Assembly: GCA_002224055.1 (NCBI GenBank)
Contig: AZLU01000023.1
Coordinates: 248,001 to 312,000 of the forward strand
Origin: Pezizomycotina sp. ARF18
Taxonomy: Eukaryota > Ascomycota
Direction: 5' to 3'
DNA length: 64,000 nt
The translations under genes and the position numbers were made by a program. Positions 12,421 to 23,351 of this stretch are shown here, one piece after another. The first letter of the stretch is position 1; each line of letters starts with the position of its first letter. Under the pieces are notes generated by a model that saw only the letters and a program-made list of their open reading frames with translations, ran no database searches and had not been told where the DNA came from.

Positions 12421-15400
12421 GCAATCCAGGCGTAGAACTTCAACGATAGCGTCCACGCATTCAATCATTAGTCTAGAAGGCTTCGTCAACTTTGGGAGGC
12501 TGGGATGAGTTTCCACGACTGCCGCGCCGTCTGAACCGACATTGATACTCCGAACCTCATTTCTACCGACAATGAGTACGGGAGTCCACAAACATCGCTA
12601 TGGAAATGGATTCTTATAGGAATTCAGAAAGCATAGGCCAACGTCAAAAAACGTGGAGCCCAACCCACTATTACCCTCAAATCTGAGTATAGGTCTAAAA
12701 TCGAAGCCCAACACAACATTGCTTCTGCCACCGATGATGACCCATCCAACATCACACAACGTACCTTCTGGACATCGTTCACGAGAACCAACTACACCAC
12801 CACAACAAATTCCAACAAACAAACGAACAAAGTGCAAAGGCACCTCAGCATACGCAAATTCCAAGTGCAGCTCACAGTGGCACTGAAGGCAGAGATATTG
12901 ATGATAGCACTAATCAAAGTGGGAATACTGAGGATAGGGAACAGAAGCGAATGGTACCGACGGAGGTAATACCGGGATCCACGATGACGAGCCGAATACT
13001 CACGGAAATCACCATACCCAGAACGATCATAACTCTCATGGCAAGCACAAACACCATGGCACGAATAGGAACAATCCAAGCCTTTGTCTTCCGACCGTTC
13101 CGGAGTCCCTTCCATCCCTGGGGTCCCTCAGATTCCCGGCGGCCCCAGAATTCCTGACGTTTCAAATACGTTAAACTCATTGGGCTGCGGTGGACTCCTA
13201 CACGACTTCTGCGCTATAGGAAGCTATGGAAACCCGGTGGGGGAAAGGACGGCGGGCAACCGGTGGAGGAACCGGCGGAGGGGGGATGGGTGTAGGTGGA
13301 ACAGGAGGGCCCAAATGGTCAACAGTCCGACAACGCAAGCGATTCAAGGAATAGAAATCCTCCTGATACAGACCATTCTGGGAGCACCGGAGGCGGAAAT
13401 AAAGAAGGAGGAGAAAGTATAAACAATGAAGCGGAAGGCGGTAATGATAACGATAGATTGAATACAAGTAGTGGTGGAAATGGAATGGCGAAGGAGACGA
13501 CAACAATACGGAAGCTCAGGATGGCGGGAAACAGATGCCAATACAGGAAACGCGAATAGCAAGGATCAAACGAAACAATGCAGGAAACAAGGTAGTGAGG
13601 GAGATAGCCATGATCGAGGAAGCACGAATTCGAACAACCGGATCAAAATAGCGGAGGAAATGGGGCAGCGAAGGAGTTGGTAACGGCGGGGATTCAAGCC
13701 ACGCGTCAGGAACTAATCGCGCCGGCGGCAACACGAAAACTTTCCCAAGGCCCGGGAGACCGAGACGGAGGCCAGGACAGCAAGTAACTCTAGTCAGGGT
13801 AGTAATAAACACGATCCAAACAAAATCAAAGTGATCATCGTGGCCAACAAAATGGCGAAAGTGGACAGCGCAGTGATCCTGTGAGCTCAGAGAATAACGG
13901 TAACGAGGAAGGAAATGCTCAAAAAATACTTCAGATAACGGCAAGGGTCAGGCAATGACCGAAGCCAGTCTGAAAAGGGCAACCAGGATGCGACGGTGGC
14001 GACGAATGGGCGATGAGGCGCGAATCCACAAAATCGAGGAGCAAGAACGGAGCAACAATACGAGCAAGAAAGCGCGATAGGGAAGAGGAAGAGCGAGAAA
14101 ATGAGAGGATAAAGAAGGACGAGCGTCACAAGCGGGCTGGTGGTAAGACTCTTTTTGATCAGACCACAGACGTTGCCCTCAGGATATCCATATCGATATC
14201 CTGTCAGCTGCTCTTAAATGGCTTTAATAAATTGGTTCATTTGATTAACTTAGCGCTCTGCTTCACAACAGAATCGTGTATACCTCTCCTAGACTGTTGC
14301 AAAGAACCCGGCTATACGAGAGGGAGGGAATGAATAGACATGGAAATCACAAGGAAAGCTCTCAGACTAGCCATAGAATGCATAAAACACGGACACATCA
14401 TACAACAAACTATTTAGGTACCAGAATACGATCAATAAACCCAGCAACATCCTATACAAAAACTACAAAAGCTACACGGTATCCAACTCAAAGCCAAAAC
14501 ATCGTAATACTCATGGCTCCGAAGGATATATAACAGGACAAAGAGGCATCAAACCGCAGGGCGTACAAAACGGCCACATAGAACAGCTAGCTCGTCCAAA
14601 GGAAGTAATTCCCGGTCAGATGATTCAACAGAATTGAGACGCCTCTTGATGCTTGGACAAGCTACCCGATACAGACTATTTGAGGCGAGCTATTCAGGGA
14701 CCGGCTACTCAGAGACCGGTTCTTTCCCCACTCGCTATCCAGAGACAGATTACTCGGAAACTTTGGCACTGGTTATCCCGAGACAGCCTCTTACGATACC
14801 GGCGCTTATAGCACATTTAATTATGGGACTGATTACTCCGGTACCTACACTACACCCGCGATGGCTTTGCTAGTGAAGACACAAGCAAATTCACAAATGA
14901 TCGACCCGATATACAAAGGAACTTTTGGGGTCATGATATTCAACGGATTACAGATCTAGTGACTACGATCCACAGATCTAGCAGACAGCGAGGAACCCTT
15001 TTTTACTAGCAAAGTTCCGGATGCGACGTATTCTGATCCAGACAATGGGCTCTTTGCTCCACGCCGGAGCCTTTACGCCGGCGACGCGACTAGGAGGTAT
15101 GATACCTCTGCAGGCGTGAGATTTTCCACTATTGGCGGCAATAGCTACAGTATCGGAGATCGCGCACGACCCTTTCCCACGGACTATATGAAAAATATAG
15201 CCGAGAGCCCTTCAGGCATCAACAGCACCGAGGAGTTCTCAGATGATGAAAATCCGAAGGTATTATCGAACGCAGTGAATTGGAGACTCCCAGCGGCGGC
15301 TCAAACCACCCAAGGTATCAGTGACGATCAATTCTCGCTCACGTCTGGCTATAGCGGTATGTCGGAATTTAGGGGTGAGACCTATATACCCGCTAAGTCC

Positions 15401-15526
15401 AAAAGATTAACAAAGGCTCATCATCAACCGACGAACACACTGCGATCTGGAAATAGATGGCGCGCATCGAGTACTAGGAAGTGGAAAGCGACTCGGACTA
15501 AAAGCCACCAGAGCACTCGAGGATAA

Positions 15527-16154
15527 CGTTCGAGAGAATATGAAACACACGCAGACAAGACTCTACGCAGAATACATCATTTGAAACGGCATTGAGAACA
15601 CCTGAGCCTTCATTTTTAATGGATAATAGATATAATGATCGAGGAGTATGACTTGAAATGAAATGACTTTTGCCTTCGTTAGTATTTAAATAGATTTTTG
15701 ATTCTACTCTATACGCATCCAGATAATAATGGATTCTATTCCTGTGGTTCTAAGTCTGTAAATAAGATGCCCTTAGTAACATTAACAATTAATTTAATAT
15801 TGCATTTAAGTATAACTAGTGGCTCTTGGGAATCTCTAGAGTACAAGGGATTTAAACTTACTTCTGAGACCTCTTGCAATTATTACCTTGAATTATGCCC
15901 TTTTCATTCATCGTCAGTAACTCGTACCTTACATTAGATTAAAATAATACGCATGGCGACCATCAAATAGCCATACAATGGTAGCGCTGAATCGAAGCGT
16001 ATCTCACAATATACTAGAGGCATCTATCATTTTATGGTACCGTGGTTTTATACTGGAACTGGATACAATGAATGCAAATCCGGGGAAGCGTCAAATGGAG
16101 ATACTTCTAGTGAGATCCATATAGATCGAAGATACAACCCTATACCTCCGGAAG
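15527..16154. other. Intergenic, upstream of zinc-ribbon microgene
   Basis: AT-rich. No coding pattern found beyond the end of the low-complexity gene. The right end leads into a clear TATA box. Confidence 0.5.
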
Positions 16155-16161
16155 TATAAAA
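16155..16161 (+). promoter_or_regulatory. TATA box of zinc-ribbon microgene
   Basis: TATAAAA followed by a CT-rich stretch and a long leader to the ATG at 16364. The pyrimidine block about 30-45 nt downstream (CTCAGTGCTATCC and after) is a reasonable transcription start zone. Confidence 0.5.
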
Positions 16162-16363
16162 GGAGATCTCTAGATCTCTCAGTGCTATCCTTTCCTCTAG
16201 CTCTCCTTCCAATAAAGCATCTCGAATATAGAACCAACAATACTGCTCATAAGAAACTTCACTCTTGCAACGCTTAAAGCTAATTCCTCAATAGAGTCTC
16301 ATTGCTCAATATAGACGATTCATAAACGTCTCGATAATCTAGACGTACTACGGAAACTTCATA

Positions 16364-16531
16364 ATGATCTCGAACATCGAACAACCCATTCATGGGAAGG
16401 ATAAAGTGGTTTGCGCCGGTTGCGGTTCGGAAAACATCACTAAGTACAGCAATTCGATGCAATGCAATGACTGCAAGTTAATTTTCAATAGATCGGCTAA
16501 ACATAAAATTTGCCTATACAAAGGCACTTAA
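16364..16531 (+). CDS. 55-residue zinc-ribbon microprotein
   Basis: An uninterrupted 55-codon frame with ATG and TAA. Residues 17-37 read CAGCGSENITKY...MQCNDC, giving C17-x2-C20-x13-C34-x2-C37, the treble-clef/zinc-ribbon spacing seen in TFIIS- and TFIIB-like ribbons and in many transposase and replication-initiator heads. The rest is short: a hydrophilic N-terminus (residues 1-16) and a basic tail with one more cysteine at residue 50. There is no signal peptide and no membrane segment. It has its own TATA box about 210 nt upstream. The intact frame contrasts with most longer genes in this window. It may be a free-standing DNA- or RNA-binding peptide, or the surviving head of a lost larger gene. 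I cannot assign a function. Confidence 0.5.
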   Translation: MISNIEQPIHGKDKVVCAGCGSENITKYSNSMQCNDCKLIFNRSAKHKICLYKGT

Positions 16532-17097
16532 TTTGATAGACCTCAGGCCATCTTCGTTTCCTAGAACGCGAGAGCTATAGGCTACAGTTGCAACTAATAC
16601 GTTCCTCAAATAATTATAAGCTCAATTATCTAGTTTAATGATTCTAATAAGGGATTACGACGGTTGGGTTATGAACATTTGATTTTCAGAGAAATTGCAT
16701 TGTTAGGCAAAGGAGTACTGTTAAGCAGTCTTGAAGGTGTCTTTGGGATGGGTTAAGGTTATGCTACGGGCTAGAAAGAATTTGGTCAAAAACTATCACT
16801 CAACGATATGTATTTCTAGTAACGTAGAGTAAGCGTCGCGCATCCACCGGATAGCTAGTAGTCAATTGTGATAGGGTTATAAAATAGTCAATCCTCAAAA
16901 TCTGTTGTAGCCTTACGAGACTCAAATGGGATATGATGCGGGAGTTTCTCGAGACTTCGAAAGATTTTATCCTTTACTCGATCTCCTCAGGAACTGCTAG
17001 TTTAAAAAACATCCATAAGCACTCTAGTTCTATTCAAAACACGTGATGCCTCGACATTGCGGCCTCCGGTTTCTATCGTATTGGCCCGATTTCTCAC
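16532..17097. other. Intergenic, no gene seen
   Basis: No frame with protein-like texture. No repeats or structured elements noted. Confidence 0.5.
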
Positions 17098-17690
17098 TTG
17101 TCCGAGGACAAACCCGACCAGGGACGAATAAGTTCAGAGGAAACCTTAAACCTGCGCCTAATCGCAATCATATTACCCGAAATGGATTATTATAACAAAC
17201 AAGTAGGCAATATCAAAAATTGGATGTTCTCGGGGTCGCTCATTGGATACGCGTATACGATATATATCAATGCCATGAAATATATACGACCTTGGGTAGC
17301 ATCTTCGATTTAATACGAACTATTGACATTCACGATCCTCCGTCGATCTTTGTGATATTGCAATTACATGACTGTCTTGAAGGTTCAAATCTTCTTCGCT
17401 AAGCATCTTCGTGCCGAGGTAGGCGATCAATTGTTGCCTGCGGTACCGGACGCCGATGAGCGAAATGAGCAGAAGAACGCTTCAGGAGGAGGCTTTAATC
17501 TTCATCGGCGCGGCATTAAAGGATGAGCACGCTTTATATGAGATAAAGGAAACGAAAAAATGACGTTCTACCAAACGGGGCTCAGTTATATCAAAGAGGA
17601 GTCGAAACACGGACGGGCCTGAACATGGAGGGTCCATGTTGGTGGGAGAGACATGCAGAAACACTTATAAATATATGAGATACTTTAGGA
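17098..17690 (+). pseudogene. Unassigned coding-like remnant
   Basis: Plus-strand frames read in a protein-like way in patches: EDKPDQGRISSEETLNLRLI (from about 17104), HLRAEVGDQLLPAVPDADER (about 17405-17465) and LQEEALIFIGAALKDEHALY (about 17480-17540). Stops and frame changes separate them, and no domain is recognised. This could be a decayed gene or exons of an undetected one. Confidence 0.2.
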
Positions 17691-18322
17691 ACATTTTTCT
17701 TGACAGCAAAAACCTATGTCTTAAACATGCTGCTGTTCTTCGTGACGTTTGTTGGATGATGTCCTGAAATAATTTACACTCGCCCATAAAGAGATATACA
17801 ACCACCGTTACTACCCTATTTATAAACTCTCGTTGGGAACAATTTTAAGCGAACTATTCATCCGTCAGTTGATCGTCGTTTACGAGCAACATTAAATAAG
17901 ACGGTCTTTCAATAGCGGGGAAACTCAACGGACACCGAAGTGGGTTTTTGTTGTATTCCATTCGAGTAAAACGGATGTCGGCTCATCCTTGATCTTGTAA
18001 ATAAGGTGAGACATTTTGCTTGCTTTTTTCTCTGTAACCACTTTGCTCTCCGTTACTAGTAGTCGCTCTCCGTTAATTGTGGGTACTGTGCGCCTTCGAG
18101 AGGCCTCGCTGCCTCACCGAAAAATATTGCCGCAGTGGGTTCATAGAGCGCGCGACACTTTGAGCGCTAAGGAAACTGAATTTATCGAAGTTTGAGAGAA
18201 AACAAGACTTTAACTAAGAGCCAACTCGAGGAGAGAAACCAATTCGAGAGGTGATCTTTCTATACATGCTTTAGCGTGCATGCTGTCTTTTTTTTTTTTT
18301 TTTTGAGTGCGATTTGTCTGAA
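17691..18322. other. Intergenic region with T17 tract
   Basis: No gene recognised. A 17-nt T run lies at 18288-18304, directly beyond the stop of the minus-strand remnant to the right. Confidence 0.45.
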
Positions 18323-18677
18323 TCATTCGGCGAACCCCGGTCCTTTCTGGAATGCAGTCAATGCATCTTCGAAAGCTTCTGGTAGTTTGAACCGAGGTAT
18401 CGTTGGCGCTTCACCCGCACGCAATACTACATCGTAATGACGGCTCGAGATGAGCTCTATATCTATTCATCTCTAAATGAACTCTAAAATCCAAGCGTTT
18501 TCGTGGCTTAGGATACGGAGACTACTTAATGCTTCTTGAAGCTAAGAAAGTGACCGTTTGATTTTGTTTCGTTTCGTTTCTTCCCATTATATCACCGAAC
18601 CCGACGTTCCATTCGAAATTTCTGCAAGCCTTTTGTGCCGCGGCTCTGGCACCACCGAATCCGAGTATCGTCGTCAT
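18323..18677 (-). pseudogene. Unassigned minus-strand gene fragment
   Basis: Read on the minus strand, the stretch ends with a clear protein-like tail: SRHYDVVLRAGEAPTIPRF, then KLPEAFEDALTAFQKGPGF before the TGA at 18323-18325. Upstream, an ATG at 18677 opens MTTILGFGGARAAAQKACRN in another frame. The pieces are separated by about 200 nt with stops, which could include an intron. I do not recognise the family. The tail has normal amino-acid balance and is unlikely to be chance; the proposed start is weak. Confidence 0.35.
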
Positions 18678-20040
18678 TCACCTGCCCGCGGAACTCCCTA
18701 GGGCGTCGGTTTCCATCGTTTCACGGAGCCTTAGAAATTCTTATTTCCATTTTCAAGAAACATAGTAATTCTAAATGAGAAATATTCTCTCAAGGGACTC
18801 CACCCGAGACCTTGTCCTGTTTAATTTCTTGGATCTCTCGGTAGACATGGTTAGTTGTATAGGATCTTGGAAACCTATCTCCATCAGGAAGGTATCTCCT
18901 CGTTCCTTCATCTGGCCTTCCCTCCGCATGCTCTGTCGGTACGGGGTTTTGTAAGACAAGTCAAACGAATTAGAGGCAATTAATAATGAATAGGATAGAA
19001 CTGGAAAATAATATAAAAAGAGTAAAAAAGGTTTTTCGACTGGTGGGGACTAGGTGACACGACTCAGGACTGCCGAAGAATAGGAAAAAGTTCAAGGAAC
19101 GCCGAGCGCGGGCTTAGTTCGTCTGGATCACTTTGCTTATGGGTGATCCCAGCCGAAGCATGATTTCTTAGACACAAACAGGCTTACAAGCCTCTTGACG
19201 ACCCACATCAGAGCTCAAGCACCTTTGACTGTGAAGTCCCGTATGAAAGCTGCTCAATAGCTCAAGAAACACGCTCAACTTGAAAAATATTTGGAGACCC
19301 ACCGCTCTTGTCAAAAATTGGTAGGCTGCATATTATGTCTCACCTTATCTCGTAGAAGAGAAGTGATGAGCATACACACCTACACCGCGCAATACACACT
19401 AACGCCCACATGCCTGTCCTGCCGCTGGGAGAAGATCTGTATCTGGAGACAAAAATAAAAAAAGAAAGACAAGACAAAAAAGCAACTCCTTTTGCCAAGT
19501 CCTGATTTGGCTGGTCCCGTGGGGCAAAGAAGGCAGAAAGGAATGCTGTCATTTTTAACATGTTTCTCCACAAATGATTTTCTTTCCTTTTTTTTTTTTT
19601 TTTTTTTTTTGTTTTTCTATGTCGCGGAAGCCGACGGTGGGCATCGAATTAGGAAGATGGCTATGCACAACAGACAGAACATGTTCATATTGTTGACTGT
19701 AGGTAGTAGCCTAAGACGTACTACCGGCCAGGAACTCATGTATAGATGGCCTACCTAGATGACCTTCCTGCTTGTGATTCTGCACTTCCGGTCGCATGAA
19801 GCTATAAAGACTGCACGATCTCCCCACCCCACTAGAGCCATGTTTACACGCATTGTGGAGAGGTTATTTCGTCTCTCGGTCGCTCGTTATCCTTTACGTA
19901 TACGGTAGTACAGGTTTTGTCCTTCCGACTGGGCATAAAAAAGGACAAGGAGCGGAGGATTTATAATCTAGCCATTGGTCTTTGTGCTTGACTATAATAC
20001 TTAATAGGGTAGGAATAAAAGCAAGCGTAGCCGGAAAGCT
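18678..20040. other. Intergenic and PhoD upstream region
   Basis: No gene seen. It includes a 23-nt T run at 19588-19610. Near the right end, AT-rich TATA-like sequences lie about 20-85 nt before the PhoD ATG (for example TTATAATC near 19961 and GAATAAAAG near 20010). Confidence 0.45.
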
Positions 20041-21934
20041 ATGGTTTTAGCGCAGGGCCTCTTAGGCCTCCTAGGGCTCGCGTCCTACGTCGCCGCTTCG
20101 ACAGATAACAATCTCAACTTCCTGTCCCATCGAAGAGGCACGCCTTTCTAGGCATCGACCTACCAAAGGTCCACAAGAGGCACGCGGAGGCTGACTTCGC
20201 TGGCGGTGATGCTCTCAACTTCACTCACGGCGTCGCCTCGGGAGATCCTTACTCCGACTCTGTCATTCTATGGACCAGGATCGCCCCTCAGATGGCCAAC
20301 GATGCCTCCAACGATACCGTCTCTGGAACTGTCCCGCTGTACTCTCCCGACAACGACGCCTTCGTGCGCGTTTCGACGAAGAAGATCTGTGTAAACTACG
20401 CGGTGGCTACGGACAAGGACATGAAGAACATCGTGGACAAGGGCACTGCACACACGACGTCCGACATTGATTACACCGTCAAGGTTGAGGCTAAGCATCT
20501 CAAGGCGTGGACAACATATTACTACCAATTCTCGGTTTGCGATTCGGACAACAAGTCCCGGTAGGTCGTACGAAAACGCTGCCTTGCGATACCACTCACC
20601 AGGATGTCAAGTTCGCAGTCTACTCGTGTAACAATCTGCGTAAGTTTAATTCCAAACTCTTGCCCCTTTTTGAAGGATACGTCGCACGAACTTGGAAACT
20701 AATTCATTATCGCAGCGTACGGTTTCTTCAACGCCATCGGATACCCTGTCAAGCGCGATGCGTTGACTTCGTCATCCATCTCGGCGATTACATCTATGAA
20801 TTCCCTAACGGACTGTACGGTGATGGCACGAAGATGGGTCGCGTTCCCCAGCCCCCTCGCTTCCTGAGCACGCTCTATGACTATCGCACCCGTATCGCGC
20901 AGTACCGCGCCGACGCCGATCTCCAGGCTTCGCACAAGATTTTCCCTTGGATCACGACCTGGGACGACCATGAGGTTGGCGACAACACCTGGAAATCCGG
21001 CTCCAGCTTCCAAGGAAACGACGAGCAGTCCTTCAACCAGTACGGTCACGTCGGCTTCGACCAGAAGAAAGCCAACGCGGTCCGCGCCTACTACGAGTGG
21101 ATGCCGCTCAGGCAAGTCGACATGGACGACAACCTCCGCATCTGGCGCAACTTCAAGGTCGGCAAGACGCTCGACCTGACGATGCTTGACACGCGCATCT
21201 ACGACCGCGATATTACCGATCTCTACGTCAACACCGGTTACATTCAGTCCATCTCGAACGATCAGGGTCGCAGCATGATGGGTTCCCGCCAGGAGAAGTG
21301 GTTCTACCGCACGCTTTCCGAGTCGGAGAAGCGCGGCGCTACCTGGAGGCTAATCGGCAGCCAAACCGTCTTCTCCCGCCTGAACCAGAGCAACCTCCTC
21401 GCAATGAGCACCGCTCGACTACGACGCCTGGGACGGGTACCAGGCCAATCGCAACAGGACGCTGAAGCACCTCTACGACGAGAAGATCAGTAACAACATC
21501 TTCATCGCCGGGACTCGCACGCAAACTGGGTATCCGACCTCGCTTGGCTCGACGAGAAGCCGTACGACCAAGAGACCGGTAACGGAGCCATCGGCGTGGA
21601 ATTCGCTGGTACTGCGGTCTCATCTCCTTCGCCGCTGGGTGATACCAGCAATCTTACTGTGAACAACGCTGCGAGTGAGTTCATCGTTAAGAACAACGTG
21701 GAGCTGCAATGGGCGGAGACGTACTACAGGGGTTACTTCGAGCTCGCGGTGTCGAAAGATAGGGCGAAGGCGGAGTTTTACGGTTTCGGCGAGCAGAAGA
21801 CGAGGAACTCGGACGCTACGCTGCTGGCTAGCTTCGAGGTTAAGAGCGGTGAAAACAAGCTGGCCAGGAACCCTACCGTTGCCGGCGGCGTCGTTAAGGC
21901 GGGATACCTGAAGAACGGAAAGGTTCAGGCATGA
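20041..21934 (+). CDS. PhoD-type alkaline phosphatase, secreted
   Basis: The ATG at 20041 starts a signal peptide (MVLAQGLLGLLGLASYVAAS). The N-terminal PhoD domain follows with FTHGVASGDPYSDSVILWTR (about 20210-20270). The catalytic metallophosphatase part carries HLGDYIYEF (about 20776-20802), TTWDDHEVGDNTW (about 20955-20993), GSQTVFSR (about 21356) and NIFIAGDSH near 21500. By family it hydrolyses phosphodiesters and phosphomonoesters with Fe/Ca ions, outside the cell or in the wall, in phosphate acquisition. An intron with GTAAGT donor near 20640 and GCAG acceptor near 20715 separates the two parts. About five single-base frame changes occur; two are explained by one missing base each: TCC CGG TAG for SPV near 20556, and GCCGGGACTCG for AGDS near 21510. 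All motifs survive, so the breaks may be assembly errors. The stop is the TGA at 21932. Confidence 0.88.
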
Positions 21935-23351
21935 CCGAGGAACATGTTTCCCTTTACGGAGGTAGCGATGTTTTTGTACGAGTAGTAAGAGAGAAGCGAT
22001 CATCAATTTTGTACAAAGGCCCTTTGCATTAGACACAATTAGACTATTTCGTTTCTTTTCATCACGATTGTTCATATCATTTTCCTATAATGTATACTAT
22101 TCCCCGATACTATCACTATAATGGCATTCATTTGTATATTTATTTTATCGCCAGAGTCATGGTCATGATTCTCCTGATTTGCGGCATTTTTCCGAAGAAT
22201 ATGTCCGATGAATTTCATCCCCACATCCAATGTCAAACACCAAGCACAATATTCGTAAATTTTTGAGATCAAAAACAGTACACACTACCAATCTCTCCAT
22301 CCTGACAGCATTACAATTTAGCAGTTTTACCCTTTTGGCTTGTGAAGGACGGAATAACAGCTTTATCATTGTCAATCTTATTGCTAATTTCGCCAGAAGA
22401 AATTAACAGGTCCCTCAAATATTCTATCCTTGTATGAAAACGTGCTTCCTTCCACAACAAGGCAGAGCGAACGATCGCAGGGATCACGATAACTAGGTTC
22501 TTCATATTCTGGATTATTCTAGCAAGCTAATACGAGTAATACGCAAGAACACGTACGTACTGCACAATACCTTTATCTTTCCTACTACCCAGGTAGTATA
22601 ATACCCTTGCCTGTCCAAGTAACCAAGTAACAAGGTATCTTTAGTGCCCACGGGGAAGTAGGAAAACTTCACTCATAAGCCCACGGGATCCCGAGACCCC
22701 ACGAGTGAAATGTCTCAAAACAACTACTATTAGTATTGGGCCTTGATCCTTACTTCGACCAACTGGCAAGCCGGGTTATCGGAAACTTATTTCTCGTTTT
22801 TAATGGTTCTTTATTTTTCTGATTTCTGAAGATACCTTCCCGAATACGCCAAGAACGCAACGGGTTGGTCCCATTTGCAATTTCCTCGATAGAAAGGGAA
22901 TGTGGAAGAGAATATCTTGTTCCAGTCTATCGTGGGCTGGTATGTTGTATAGAGGCAAATAATTGTCGGTGGAGTTTTCGGCGATGCGCCGGCAATGGTA
23001 TTAGTATACCTATGTGCCCTCAATCAAAGAGCAGTGGGAATGAAGTATACGAATACACGGGATGAGTTCTTAGTGAATCGTGGGGGCTGAATAGATAGAA
23101 CCAGGGCAGCTGAGGTATCATACATTATTAAAGTGGTATAGTTCAATTAGCCCACGAGCTGTGGACTACGTAGGGAAAAAACATCATGATGGTATAGCTA
23201 TCGTGTCATTAATGTTAAGATACATGAATACACTAGATTAGATATTAGGATGTGCCTTATGCGACTAATGTCGACTTATACTACTATAATCTCGAAGCAG
23301 CTTGAATGCGCGATAGAGCATGGTGTATATCAGGCTTACGTACGTTTCCCT
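21935..23351. other. Intergenic, between convergent genes
   Basis: Lies between the stop of PhoD (+) and the stop of the beta-lactamase-like gene (-). It is AT-rich with no supported gene, and would hold both 3' untranslated regions. Confidence 0.5.

Larger units (their letters stand above)
10100..15526 (+). pseudogene. Long cysteine-rich, low-complexity secreted-type protein, heavily interrupted
   Basis: I do not recognise the family. A possible start at 10100 (MVFLLLFIVSAKP) looks like a signal peptide. An intron with ACTAAC branch and CCAG acceptor ends at about 10358. Then come three knottin-like cysteine modules: LCHVNSDCCDGYGCFFGQG (about 10365-10430), GNGCCPGYMCFPYPNPN (about 10661-10720) and CCK-LECLDGKCADPPPPP (about 10922-10980). 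A Ser/Pro/Thr-rich region follows (11.0-12.4 kb), then His/Asn-rich (GNHHTQNDHNSHGKHKHHG, about 12990-13060), Pro/Ile (VPSIPGVPQIPGGPRIPDV, about 13100-13160), Gly-rich (13260-13310) and Asn/Gly/Ser-rich (13300-13560) parts, a charged stretch (14.0-14.1 kb) and Tyr/Gly/Thr repeats (GTGYPETASYDTGAYS, about 14763-14810). The last frame ends at 15526. Many frame changes and some stops interrupt it. It may be two genes. The likely role is cell-wall or matrix, by composition only. Confidence 0.4.

Noticed and set aside
17370-17410. tRNA-like B box (GGTTCAAATC)
   Set aside because: No matching A box, acceptor stem or anticodon arm in the preceding 70 bases.
20699-22075. Long minus-strand frames opposite PhoD
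   Set aside because: Shadows of the GC-rich plus-strand phosphatase gene.
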